Origin: Pasteurellaceae bacterium
GTDB lineage: Bacteria; Pseudomonadota; Gammaproteobacteria; Enterobacterales; Pasteurellaceae
NCBI GenBank assembly: GCA_900756155.1
Contig: CAAEJV010000033.1
Span: forward strand, 1-64,000
Reading direction: 5' to 3'
Length of the DNA: 64,000 bases
Below the pieces are notes generated by a model. That model was not told the origin of the DNA, did not search any database, and saw only the letters and a program-made list of their open reading frames with translations. Positions 50,913-59,947 of the stretch are shown here, piece after piece (the first letter of the stretch is position 1; every line of letters starts with the position of its first letter). The position numbers and the translations under genes were made by a program.

Positions 50913-51107
50913 TCATTTAGCTTTCAGTATTCGCCCTAAATAAAAACAAAAGAAGAGAGAGATAAATACTATAGGGAAAAAATCCAATACTTTTAATATA
51001 TTAACTTTACTAAAGTTAAAATTAAACTTTGATAATACATACAAATATGTCATAGCTAATACAAATATCGTCATTTTAAATATCTTAACAAGATCTGTCT
51101 TATTCAT
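50913..51107 (-). CDS. Small membrane protein in an accessory islet
   Basis: This 64-aa protein is not recognised. Two hydrophobic helices (about residues 8-27 and 38-60) make up most of it. Its ATG overlaps the end of the upstream gene by 8 bp, so it is translated by coupling. The DNA is very AT-rich. It is probably a membrane partner or second immunity-type gene of the same islet; this is inference. Confidence 0.6.
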   Translation of the reverse strand: MNKTDLVKIFKMTIFVLAMTYLYVLSKFNFNFSKVNILKVLDFFPIVFISLFFCFYLGRILKAK

Positions 51108-51561
51108 TTTTCAACTCATGTTCACTTAATCCTAGATCATTTAGCTCTTTTTTAGCAAAATCTAACATATAGGCTATTAATTCTCTATATTTGTTATCCG
51201 GATGTATTTCTAGAAATCTTTCACAAGCTTTTTCTGTATATTTTAGATTTTCCTGTTCTGTTATAATAGTTATCCAATCAGGATCATCAAATCCATCTTG
51301 AAAATAAACTCCTTCAAAATGATCTCTTGGATCGGGACTATTCATATCTGGATAATACCAATAACAACCATCTTGTATATAACCATCCTTATCTACTAGC
51401 ACTAAATAAACCGCATATAAGAAAACACCATAATCATATAAAACAGAGAAACATTGCTTTACTGTTCTTTCAGGATTATCTTCATCAAAATTTACTTTAT
51501 AAAAAAAATTATATGATTTAGATCTGATTGGTATATAAGAAAAATCATCTTGAGTGAACAT
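51100..51561 (-). CDS. Immunity-like protein, paralogue of the gene at 53005
   Basis: This 153-aa acidic cytosolic protein has no recognised function. It is related to the protein at 53005-53442: both have a YxVLVxKDG segment, the block YYPDMNSP followed by DHFEGVxF, and a C-terminal ACxRFLEIHP helix. It has a good ribosome site (GAGAGG). Directly upstream lies a truncated frame of 28 codons (51584-51670) that could be a toxin tail, the standard toxin-then-immunity order. I infer an immunity role; the family is not named with confidence. Confidence 0.65.
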   Translation of the reverse strand: MFTQDDFSYIPIRSKSYNFFYKVNFDEDNPERTVKQCFSVLYDYGVFLYAVYLVLVDKDGYIQDGCYWYYPDMNSPDPRDHFEGVYFQDGFDDPDWITIITEQENLKYTEKACERFLEIHPDNKYRELIAYMLDFAKKELNDLGLSEHELKNE

Positions 51562-51583
51562 TCTGAACCTCTCCTGTTTTTAT

Positions 51584-51670
51584 TCAAATATATTTTATAT
51601 TCAATTCGTTATAAGTTTCATTATATCCTTTTGATGCAGCTCTTTGCCCTCCCTCCTTGGTAAAGGCTAT
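51584..51670 (-). pseudogene. 28-codon remnant resembling a toxin C-terminus
   Basis: The frame, without a start codon, reads IAFTKEGGQRAASKGYNE and then ends TYNELNIKYI-stop, 22 nt before the immunity-like gene. It is open from a stop at 51671. Its composition looks like coding sequence rather than spacer. Polymorphic toxin genes end just before their immunity genes, so this may be what remains of one. The length is too short for a firm call. Confidence 0.4.
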
Positions 51671-51880
51671 TTATCTATTTTGATGTGTATCAAAGATACA
51701 AATCCCAACACCAAAGAATACCACAGAAGTATTGTCTAACTACATCCCCCTAAGCATTATAAGATTCACTTAAAGTAAAACACCATAGATAACCTGCCGT
51801 TTTTTACAATATATTTGCTATAAAAAATAAGCGGTTATAGAATACCTGTAGCAAGCTGAAATTAATGAGATTAAGTTGGT
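51671..51880. other. Gene-free stretch with an FNR-type palindrome
   Basis: Together with the remnant at 51584-51670 this fills the 319-bp gap between the islet gene at 51561 and the regulator at 51881. It contains the perfect palindrome TTGATGTGTATCAA (51680-51693) but no other feature that I could support. Confidence 0.55.
51680..51693. promoter_or_regulatory. FNR-type palindrome
   Basis: TTGATGTGTATCAA fits TTGAT-N4-ATCAA at all ten defined bases. It is 188 bp upstream of the YheO-like regulator and next to the toxin-tail remnant. No convincing -10 box at the class II distance was seen in either direction, so it may be chance or a residue of a lost promoter. Confidence 0.45.
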
Positions 51881-52558
51881 ATGAATAACGTACAAAAGAA
51901 ATATTTTATTGGCCTAACCCATTTTTTGGGAAATGTTCTCGGCCCTAAATACGAAGTCGTATTTCATTCTTTTGATAAGAATAAGGCTCATATGGAAGCC
52001 ATTGCGAATAGCCACGTTAGCGGGCGGACTCTTTCCTCTCCACTTAGCTCTTTTGCTTCAAGTTTGTTGCAGGATAAAGTGTATTTAGATAAGGATTTTA
52101 TCTTTAACTACAAAGCAGTGGCAGATTCCGAAAAGGTCATTCGAGGTGCAACTTATTTCATTAAAAACGGGGATAAATTAGAAGGCATCCTTTGTATTAA
52201 TCATGATACCTCTGAGTTGGTTGATGTGATGACCAAATTAATTTCACTGGAAAACCTTGGAAACTTCGTCAATATTTTAGGTATTGATGCGGCCTTTGCC
52301 GAAGTGGAAGAAGCTGAAATAATTAATAAAGAAAAACTCGAAAACTCCATCGAAGATATCCTTTGTGAATACCTTGATTTCACTCTATTACATTCCGATA
52401 AACCACTCAGCTTAAGACAACGGGAAAACGCCATTAAAGTCTTATTTGATAAAGGTATTTTCAATATCAAAGGTGCCATTCCAATGGTGGCGAAATATTT
52501 GAAAATCTCAGAACCTAGCGTATATCGATATCTTAAAGCAATCAAAGAGAAAGCATAA
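51881..52558 (+). CDS. YheO-like transcriptional regulator (PAS_6 + HTH_22)
   Basis: This 225-aa protein has the YheO-like PAS domain in its first half (VVFHSFDKNKAHMEAIANSH, EGILCINHDTSELVD) and a C-terminal helix-turn-helix (LRQRENAIKVLFDKGIF, KYLKISEPSVYRYLKAIKE). Members are DNA-binding regulators; DprR-like ones bind small ligands. Its targets are not readable. It points away from the islet genes, and the tyrosine genes 3' of it are on the opposite strand; either could be controlled by it. It is followed immediately by the USS-hairpin repeat. Confidence 0.82.
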   Translation: MNNVQKKYFIGLTHFLGNVLGPKYEVVFHSFDKNKAHMEAIANSHVSGRTLSSPLSSFASSLLQDKVYLDKDFIFNYKAVADSEKVIRGATYFIKNGDKLEGILCINHDTSELVDVMTKLISLENLGNFVNILGIDAAFAEVEEAEIINKEKLENSIEDILCEYLDFTLLHSDKPLSLRQRENAIKVLFDKGIFNIKGAIPMVAKYLKISEPSVYRYLKAIKEKA

Positions 52559-52618
52559 AAAAGTGCGGTCAATTTTCGAGAAGTTTTAAAACTCTTTGAA
52601 ATTTGGCCGCACTTTATA
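52557..52618. repeat. USS-hairpin repeat, class 1, copy 2
   Basis: The same element as at 50781: a USS, a stem, a loop containing GTTTTAAAACTCTTTG, and an inverted USS with one mismatch (GGCCGCACTT). It lies directly after the regulator stop codon and 28 bp past the 3' end of the minus-strand gene at 52646, with a T6 run in the minus direction. Confidence 0.88.
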
Positions 52619-52645
52619 TCTCCAGGCTATAAAAGCAAACCTTCG

Positions 52646-52942
52646 CTAATTACCATTAAATAAAACCTCCATAAACTCAAAGAAATCTTTTTCCGATACT
52701 TCATCAGGAGAAATCATTTTGTTATATATAATATCTATATCTCTATTTTCTAATTTATATATTTCCAACCCTACCCAATGACTACTCCATAGCTCAATAG
52801 TTGCTGTTTTTTTATTTGAATATAAGTCAAATCTAGTTAAATAACCAAAATCTCCCTCTTTCTCAAAATCAACTTGAACAACTCCGAATTTTTCAATTAC
52901 CCTAGGGTAAACAACATTTTCAAAAAAATTAAATATATCCAT
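52646..52942 (-). CDS. Small immunity-like protein
   Basis: This acidic protein of 98 aa starts at the ATG at 52942 (MDIFNFFENVVYPRVIEKFG); a GTG five codons upstream is an alternative. Features are VQVDFEKEGDFGYLTRFDLY, a central TIELWSSHWVGLEIYKLE and a C-terminal SEKDFFEFMEVLF helix. The layout resembles the TriTu family of polymorphic-toxin immunity proteins, which I offer with low confidence. It lies 62 bp downstream of the gene at 53005 on the same strand, in AT-rich DNA. Confidence 0.6.
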   Translation of the reverse strand: MDIFNFFENVVYPRVIEKFGVVQVDFEKEGDFGYLTRFDLYSNKKTATIELWSSHWVGLEIYKLENRDIDIIYNKMISPDEVSEKDFFEFMEVLFNGN

Positions 52943-53004
52943 TATTTTTTCTAGCACTCTTATATTATTAATTTACCTATAAAAATAGACACAAATTTTG
53001 ACTT

Positions 53005-53442
53005 TTATTTCATCTTTGATGTTTCCCAGTTGTTTAAAATATCATAAATAAACTCTACATATTCTTTTTCAGGATGTAATTCTAAAAAACGTTTGCATGC
53101 CTTTTTAAAATACATAAAGCAGATTTCTTCAGATACATGAATCTGGTATCTAGGATCACATAGGCCTCCAATCTCAAACCTTACCCCTTCAAAGTGATCT
53201 TCTGAAAATGGGCTATTCATATCAGGGTAATAGCAAGCAGCTCCCTCCTCACAGAATCCATCTTTTTCTACTAGAACAGAATAGATAGATTTTAAAAAAT
53301 CTCCCTCATAATATACATTGTCAATATACCCACTTATAGTAAGTTCTATTTTATCATTTTCATGTACAACTTCTTTAAGAATAGGTGTATAGAAAGCTCC
53401 TATAGGAATGTACTTAGGAATGGTGTTATTTAGGGTGAACAT
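53005..53442 (-). CDS. Immunity-like protein, paralogue of the gene at 51100
   Basis: This 145-aa protein is related to the one at 51100-51561, sharing YSVLVEKDGFCEEGAACYYP, DMNSPFSEDHFEGVRF and ACKRFLELHP. It is acidic, cytosolic and of unknown function. Its start overlaps a 39-codon open frame (53426-53545) in another frame, which could be a toxin tail. The N-terminal halves of the two paralogues differ most, as expected of immunity proteins that face different toxins. Confidence 0.65.
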   Translation of the reverse strand: MFTLNNTIPKYIPIGAFYTPILKEVVHENDKIELTISGYIDNVYYEGDFLKSIYSVLVEKDGFCEEGAACYYPDMNSPFSEDHFEGVRFEIGGLCDPRYQIHVSEEICFMYFKKACKRFLELHPEKEYVEFIYDILNNWETSKMK

Positions 53443-53545
53443 TAGTTACTCCTTTAGTATCTTTATCAATATAATAACGAAATTTTTTCACTACCAATAG
53501 TAAAATGACACCTTTCCCAAGACTGATAATAAAATAAAAGAGCGG
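53426..53545 (-). pseudogene. Open frame overlapping the immunity-like gene, possible remnant
   Basis: A 39-codon frame without an ATG, ending KFRYYIDKDTKGVTNVHPK, runs over the start of the gene at 53005-53442. Its first half is hydrophobic. Another frame in the same DNA ends HFTIGSEKISLLY, so which one was coding is unclear; a frameshifted remnant is possible. The call is weak. Confidence 0.3.
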
Positions 53546-53580
53546 TTAAAAACACAGTGATTTTTAACCGCTCTTTTTAT
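53533..53580 (-). terminator. Terminator after the tyrosine permease gene
   Basis: AAAAGAGCGGTTAAAAA (53536-53552) pairs with its complement around 53562-53577. The flanking T-run in the minus direction is clear. It is 15 bp past the permease stop and overlaps the remnant frame above. Confidence 0.85.
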
Positions 53581-53594
53581 TTTAATCCGTATTA

Positions 53595-54809
53595 TTAACC
53601 CACTACTTCAGGCAATATACCTAATTTAATTAGGAATGGGATACTCACGATAATAATCCCTAGAATTGAGACAAAGAGTAGGACCCCTGAACCACCCGGC
53701 ACACGATAAGGTAAGTTTGGATGTTGATGGCGAGCTTTCCAGACTAATGCTGCCGGCAATACCACTGCATAGAAAGCAAACATTTGTCCTGCATAACCTA
53801 ATGCAAGGATGAAGCCTTCTGGGTAGAAGAATGCAAAGAGCAATGGCGGAAGGAACGTTAAGAAACCTAAACTTAAACGGTTTGCTGAAATATTGAAGGC
53901 GCGTTTTAACAAGTCCTCAATACATTCTAGTAAACCGAGTGCCACCCCTAAGAACGAGGTAATCAGTGCTAAGGCAGAGAAGATTTTCACGATAGCAGCA
54001 ATAATAGTACTGCCTGTAATCACACGAACTGCTTCAATCAATCCATTTAATGTTGGATCTTGATTAAGGATTTCTAAGAAGCGAGTTTGGCTTAATACAC
54101 CATGAGTTGAAAATTGCCATAAGATATAACCCACTAATGTGATTGCAGAACCCACAATAATCGAAAATCTTAAGGCTTTTACATCACCTTCTAAGTATTT
54201 ATTTAAGCAAGGAATCGAACCATGGAAACCAAAAGCGGTAAAGAAAACAGGGCTAGCTGAAATCAATAAGGCTTTATCAATTGGCATGGCCATTAAGTTA
54301 TCGATTTTAATTTCGGGGATCATCAATCCAAGCACGATAAATAAAGCGGCAATCATCGCAATAAACAAGAAGCGATTTAGCGCATCCACAAAGCTTGTAC
54401 CAATTGCCACGAAAACACCAAATAAGATTGTAAATGCAAGGATAGAACCTTTCATTTTCAAATCAGGAGCAGCAAAATCAGGTAAAGTTGAAGCAAGAAT
54501 TGCACCACCACCGGTCACATAGGCGGAAAGCAATGCATAAAGGAAAATCATTAATACGCTGGTTGCGACAATTCGTCCTGGTCGGCCAAAATATTGTGCA
54601 GCAAGTGTACCAATGCCGGCATCATGTTCAGCGGTTTGATAAACCTCAACAAATAATAATGCGCTATAAGTGAGTAGGATCCATAAAAGAATAAGTAGAA
54701 CGACTGTAAACGTAAAACCTATTCCAGCAGATGTGAGAGGCATAGCAAGCATCCCTGCGCCAATCATCGTCCCTGAGGTAATTAAGGTACTTCCCAATGT
54801 TTTATTCAT
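53595..54809 (-). CDS. tyrP: Aromatic amino acid permease, TyrP-like
   Basis: This 404-aa permease (E. coli TyrP is 403) belongs to the hydroxy/aromatic amino acid permease family with 11 helices. The start MNKTLGSTLITSGTMIGAGM and the AMPLTSAGIGFTFTVVLLIL segment are close to TyrP. The family also includes TnaB and Mtr (tryptophan), but the tyrosine phenol-lyase gene upstream makes tyrosine the likely substrate. A terminator-like hairpin separates the two genes, so read-through or a separate promoter is expected. Confidence 0.88.
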   Translation of the reverse strand: MNKTLGSTLITSGTMIGAGMLAMPLTSAGIGFTFTVVLLILLWILLTYSALLFVEVYQTAEHDAGIGTLAAQYFGRPGRIVATSVLMIFLYALLSAYVTGGGAILASTLPDFAAPDLKMKGSILAFTILFGVFVAIGTSFVDALNRFLFIAMIAALFIVLGLMIPEIKIDNLMAMPIDKALLISASPVFFTAFGFHGSIPCLNKYLEGDVKALRFSIIVGSAITLVGYILWQFSTHGVLSQTRFLEILNQDPTLNGLIEAVRVITGSTIIAAIVKIFSALALITSFLGVALGLLECIEDLLKRAFNISANRLSLGFLTFLPPLLFAFFYPEGFILALGYAGQMFAFYAVVLPAALVWKARHQHPNLPYRVPGGSGVLLFVSILGIIIVSIPFLIKLGILPEVVG

Positions 54810-54929
54810 GAGTTTTCTCCTTTCCGATTATCGTAGAAAGGCTAGTCACTTCCTTACTTGACAATACATCAAACTACAATGTCATTAGAATGTTTTCGCA
54901 TTTTTCTCATTAACCAAATGTTTTAGATA

Positions 54930-54964
54930 CAAAAAGCCCTTACCTCGTTGCCGAAGTAAGGGCT
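54930..54964 (-). terminator. Hairpin after tyrosine phenol-lyase
   Basis: AGCCCTTAC (54935-54943) pairs with GTAAGGGCT (54956-54964), and the minus strand then reads CTTTTTG. It is 8 bp past the lyase stop codon. Confidence 0.78.
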
Positions 54965-54971
54965 AGTAGGC

Positions 54972-56399
<1,428 letters not shown>

Positions 56400-56432
56400 C
56401 TATTAAAAAACATCTATCATCGAGTTGCGTGC

Positions 56433-56478
56433 ATAATACTGAATTTTTTTCTGCATTACTGTGATCAAAGTCACAAAT
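56433..56478 (-). promoter_or_regulatory. CRP-activated (class II) promoter of tpl
   Basis: TGTGA-TCAAAG-TCACA (56460-56475) matches the CRP consensus halves perfectly and is symmetric, centre 56467.5. On the minus strand a -10 box TATTAT lies at 56433-56438, putting the start near 56426 with CRP at -41.5. The leader is about 78 nt. Catabolite control would restrict tyrosine use to glucose-poor conditions. No TyrR box was found. Confidence 0.83.
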
Positions 56479-56685
56479 CGATAAAATTTTATCAAATTTA
56501 TGTGAAAATATTTTTATTTGATAATTTTATATCAAAAAATCATAAACATTTTGATTTTTAGAGCAATGGAACAAGCGAGTTGGACCAACCAGTTTTCTCA
56601 ATAGAACAAGCGGACATAGGAATGGTGTTGCAGGCGGGATTGCTATGAGAGGGCGATATTTCGGTAGAAGAAGCATCAAAAATAC

Positions 56686-56744
56686 AAAAGTGCGGTCAAT
56701 TTTTGAGAGGTTTTAAAACTCTTTGAAATTGACTGCACTTTTTG
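56686..56744. repeat. USS-hairpin repeat, class 1, copy 3
   Basis: The same element as at 50781 and 52557: a USS, TCAATTTTTGAGAGG, the loop core GTTTTAAAACTCTTTG and a diverged inverted USS (GACTGCACTT). The upstream AAATACAAAA is shared with copy 1. It lies 103 bp past the 3' end of the lipoprotein gene at 56848. Confidence 0.85.
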
Positions 56745-56847
56745 TCATTCGATTTCAAGTAGTATGCTAAGAAAATTCTAATTTGTTATTAAAAAAACTA
56801 ATACTTAACCTTAATAAGACTATAACTTTTGATAGCATACTTCTATC

Positions 56848-57084
56848 TTACTTTTTATCATCCATACATTTTAATGTATCAAGACTTGCTTTTCCTCTTT
56901 CCTCAGCTGTTCCTCTTGGTAAATTTTTAGTTTTCTCATAGCATAGATCAAATTTTTTCTCCTCCTCTGGAGTCATGTCAGATATAACATCCCCATTCCA
57001 AAATCGAACAAAATAGCTATCAGAAGAAACACATGCAGTCAAAATACTACAGAGCAAAAAGAGACTGAGATTTATCTTTTTCAT
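56848..57084 (-). CDS. Small lipoprotein
   Basis: This 78-aa protein has a lipoprotein signal with lipobox LTAC (Cys18) after a hydrophobic stretch. The mature part is short, acidic in the middle (MTPEEEKKFD) and contains two cysteines (LCYEKT and LKCMDD) that may form a disulfide. It starts 28 nt after the small membrane protein at 57113 on the same strand. AT-rich; function unknown. Confidence 0.65.
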   Translation of the reverse strand: MKKINLSLFLLCSILTACVSSDSYFVRFWNGDVISDMTPEEEKKFDLCYEKTKNLPRGTAEERGKASLDTLKCMDDKK

Positions 57085-57112
57085 TTTTTATCTCCAAAAT
57101 ATTTTAACCACT

Positions 57113-57304
57113 CTAATCTCGTTTAAAAAAGAGAAGATATATAGGCAAAGCAACCAGCTGAAATTTTAGAGACATAATTAAAGCCTCTTTTATCAGGAGA
57201 GCATACTGTAAATTCTTTCGTCCCGCATCTAATTCAGCGATCACCATAGCAAAGAAACATAGTAATGTAACAAATATAAAAAATTTTAATATTTTTAAAA
57301 TCAT
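57113..57304 (-). CDS. Small membrane protein in an accessory islet
   Basis: This 63-aa protein has two hydrophobic helices (about residues 5-24 and 40-60), joined by a charged loop ELDAGRKN. It is not recognised. It resembles the small protein at 50913 only in size and layout. It is flanked by islet genes on the same strand, and its ribosome site is weak. Confidence 0.55.
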   Translation of the reverse strand: MILKILKFFIFVTLLCFFAMVIAELDAGRKNLQYALLIKEALIMSLKFQLVALPIYLLFFKRD

Positions 57305-57446
57305 TATTTATTTAGGTAGTAAGTGTATATTATACCCATCTCCTTTCCTCTAACTAATATTAATTTTATATATTAAATATTTATACAAACTTAAAATAAA
57401 AAACCTGAAATGATATATTCTAAAAAATTAATGTTAGTATAAAAAA

Positions 57447-57812
57447 CTAAATCAGTTTATTATTCATAACAATATTTAGATCTCGTAAAAACTCATCTTT
57501 CTCAACATCTTCAAGATCCATAATTAAATCATCAAGACTATTTAAAGATAAAATTTCTTCTATATCAGAAAAGATAGAATAATGGGCTATTTTATTTCTC
57601 CCAGACAATCCTGTTATAGCGATAACATATAACATCAATTTTTCTATAGGGAGCTGAAAAGCATTTTCATACGTATCTAAAGCTGCGCCCCATTCATTTT
57701 CATTAATAGTCCAATCATGAATATAACCGCTATTAAACTTTTCTTGACACCAAGAAAAAGCATCTTGAAAGAAAATGCTTTTTAAAAAAGAATAATTTGT
57801 TCTTTTATACAT
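57447..57812 (-). CDS. Immunity-like protein
   Basis: This 121-aa acidic protein resembles small cytosolic immunity proteins: AFSWCQEKFNSGYIHDWTIN, WGAALDTYENAFQLPIEKLM, and an acidic C-terminal helix. The family name is not certain. A truncated frame that ends 12 bp upstream (57825-57911) has the composition of a toxin tail, the same arrangement as at 51100. AT-rich DNA and isolation from core genes suggest transfer. Confidence 0.6.
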   Translation of the reverse strand: MYKRTNYSFLKSIFFQDAFSWCQEKFNSGYIHDWTINENEWGAALDTYENAFQLPIEKLMLYVIAITGLSGRNKIAHYSIFSDIEEILSLNSLDDLIMDLEDVEKDEFLRDLNIVMNNKLI

Positions 57813-57824
57813 AATTAAATTCCT

Positions 57825-57911
57825 TACTTAGGGATAACCACGCTGCCATTATTATCAAAAATATAAATATTTATCAATTTCAAGATTATTACTCTCCAGT
57901 TTAATACTGTT
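57825..57911 (-). pseudogene. 28-codon remnant upstream of the immunity-like gene
   Basis: A frame without a start codon, TVLNWRVIILKLINIYIF then DNNGSVVIPK-stop, ends 12 nt before the gene at 57447-57812. Its position mirrors that of the remnant at 51584. A toxin tail is possible, but the stretch is short and could be chance. Confidence 0.35.
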
Positions 57912-58078
57912 TACCAACAATCATACCAAAAATTGTTCATTCTTAAACCAATTAAACAAGGCATTTGAACTAACTAATTTTCCACATAGTCAAATCAATC
58001 GTAAAAGGAATGCTTTTACATGCAGGGTTGCATAAGTGTTTAGGCAAGCAATCCCGACAAAAATAGAGGAGTAGATTT

Positions 58079-58381
58079 ATGAAATCTAAATTGATGAAAG
58101 GGTTAGTGATTGTTGCATTAGCAGGAAGCTTAACCGCTTGTGAAATGGACAGACAACAACGTCATACTGCAACAGGTGCAGCAATCGGCGGCGTAGCCGG
58201 TGGTTTATTAGGTGGTGATATTGCCACAACACTCGGCGGCGCAGCATTAGGTGGTGTAATCGGTAGTCAAGTGAATAAAGGCGGAGACTACGATGACAGA
58301 GAATATCGCCATCATAAAAAACATAAAAAACATCACCATCACAGAAGACATCGTGATTGGGATGACGACTGGGATGATTAA
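58079..58381 (+). CDS. Glycine-zipper lipoprotein with a His-rich tail
   Basis: This 100-aa protein has a lipoprotein signal with lipobox LTAC (Cys21), then a glycine zipper (GAAIGGVAGGLLGGDIATTL, followed by GGAALGGVIGSQV) of the SlyB/OmpA-linker type that inserts in the outer membrane. The tail of about 35 residues is His/Lys-rich (HHKKHKKHHHHRRHRD) and ends in acidic WDDDWDD. The tail may bind metal ions such as nickel or zinc; that is inference. GAGGAG precedes the ATG, and a terminator follows. Confidence 0.8.
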   Translation: MKSKLMKGLVIVALAGSLTACEMDRQQRHTATGAAIGGVAGGLLGGDIATTLGGAALGGVIGSQVNKGGDYDDREYRHHKKHKKHHHHRRHRDWDDDWDD

Positions 58382-58396
58382 TTCAAAATACAGATA

Positions 58397-58444
58397 AAAA
58401 TAACCGCACTTTGATGGATAAAATCAAAGTGCGGTCGTTTTTTT
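58397..58444. terminator. USS-pair terminator, class 2 loop, copy 1
   Basis: ACCGCACTTTGAT (58403-58415) and ATCAAAGTGCGGT (58423-58435) make a 13-bp stem around GGATAAA, followed by T7. It ends the lipoprotein gene and the converging aldehyde dehydrogenase. The loop sequence recurs at 60175-60207. Confidence 0.9.
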
Positions 58445-58462
58445 AGGTTAGAAAGTGAATGA

Positions 58463-59947
58463 TTAATACATACCTTCGCGCTCTTCACGGGTGCTGATAA
58501 AGATGTTTTTCACCTGTGTATAAGCGTCAAGCATCATTTTATGGGTTTCACGACCTATACCGGAGGTTTTATAACCACCGAAAGGTGCTCCAGCTGGTAA
58601 ACGGTTATAACAGTTCACCCAAACACGACCGGTTTCAAGTGCACGTGCAACTCGTAGCGCACGGTTAATGTTATATGTCCACACCGCGCCACCTAGGCCA
58701 TAATCACTGTCATTTGCCATTTTAATTACATCTGCTTCATCCTTAAATTTGATTACCACAGCAACCGGACCAAAAATTTCTTCTTGTGCCACGCGTTTTT
58801 TGTTATCTGGCGCTAAAATTAAGGTTGGTTGGAAAAATTCGCCTCGAGCCAATGCCGGGTCGGTTGATTTACCTCCACCAACGACGATTTGACACCCTTC
58901 TTCTTTAGCAATATCAACATACTTGCTAATAACCTTAACTTGATTTCCGTTTACTTGCGCCCCCATTTGCGTGTCATCTTCCCAAGGTAAGCCGACTTTA
59001 ACTTTCTTAAATTCTTCTTTTAGTGCCGCGATAAATTTATCGTAAACGCTTTCTTGTACGAAAATACGTGAACCGGCACAACACACTTGCCCTTGGTTAA
59101 AGAGAATTCCTTTTTGTGCGCCCTCCAATGCTTTATCAAACGGCATATCGTCAAAGAAAATATTGGCTGATTTACCACCTAATTCCAAGGTGGATGGAAT
59201 CAACATTTCAGCAGCAGCCACACCAATTTTTCTACCGATTTCGGTGGAACCGGTGAATGCCAGTTTGTTAAATCCAGTATGGTGCAACATGTATTCGCCA
59301 GATTTAGAACCCTTACCAGTAATAACATTGAAGACACCTTTCGGTAATAAATGATTAATTTTTTGAGCTAAGGAAAGTAAGCTCAATGAAGTAGAGGAAG
59401 ATGGGTGAATCACGACGGTACAACCTGCTGCCAATGCCGGTGCTATTTTCCATGCAGCCATTAAGAACGGAAAGTTCCATGGAATAATTTGACCAACAAC
59501 GCCAATAGGCTCGCGTAAAATCAACGACAAATCTTCGCTATCCAGTTGATTTGCGACACCTTCTTCGGCGCGAATAACACTGGCAAAATAACGGAAATGA
59601 TCTGATGCCAACGGAATATCTGCTGCGCGGGTTTCGCGAATCGGTTTACCGTTATCCAACGTTTCTTGTAAAGCGAATAATTCGGTATTTTCGTCAATAA
59701 TATCTGCAATTTTATTCAAAATTGTAGCTCGTTCCGTTGCGCTGGTATTTTTCCAGGTTTTAAAGGCTTCTTTCGCAGCATTCACTGCAGCATCGACATC
59801 TGCATCAGTAGCGTCAATAAAGGTCGCTAATGCTTCACCATTTGCAGGATTATGTGATGTTAAGGTGTTACCTTCAGAGCCATTTGTCCATTCGCCGTTG
59901 ATCAATAAACCATAGTGTTTATCAAAGACATTAAGATCTTTTGTCAT
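58463..59947 (-). CDS. NAD-dependent aldehyde dehydrogenase
   Basis: Oxidises an aldehyde to the acid with NAD(P). I use the ATG at 59947 (MTKDLNVFDKHYGLLINGEW, 494 aa) because GGAG precedes it; the frame is open to 59980. The catalytic Glu is in LELGGKSANIF and the Cys in FNQGQVCCAGSRIF; FTGSTEIGRKIG binds NAD. The family resembles AldB/ExaC acetaldehyde dehydrogenases, so acetaldehyde is a likely substrate. It is monocistronic and no regulator was seen nearby. Confidence 0.9.
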   Translation of the reverse strand: MTKDLNVFDKHYGLLINGEWTNGSEGNTLTSHNPANGEALATFIDATDADVDAAVNAAKEAFKTWKNTSATERATILNKIADIIDENTELFALQETLDNGKPIRETRAADIPLASDHFRYFASVIRAEEGVANQLDSEDLSLILREPIGVVGQIIPWNFPFLMAAWKIAPALAAGCTVVIHPSSSTSLSLLSLAQKINHLLPKGVFNVITGKGSKSGEYMLHHTGFNKLAFTGSTEIGRKIGVAAAEMLIPSTLELGGKSANIFFDDMPFDKALEGAQKGILFNQGQVCCAGSRIFVQESVYDKFIAALKEEFKKVKVGLPWEDDTQMGAQVNGNQVKVISKYVDIAKEEGCQIVVGGGKSTDPALARGEFFQPTLILAPDNKKRVAQEEIFGPVAVVIKFKDEADVIKMANDSDYGLGGAVWTYNINRALRVARALETGRVWVNCYNRLPAGAPFGGYKTSGIGRETHKMMLDAYTQVKNIFISTREEREGMY

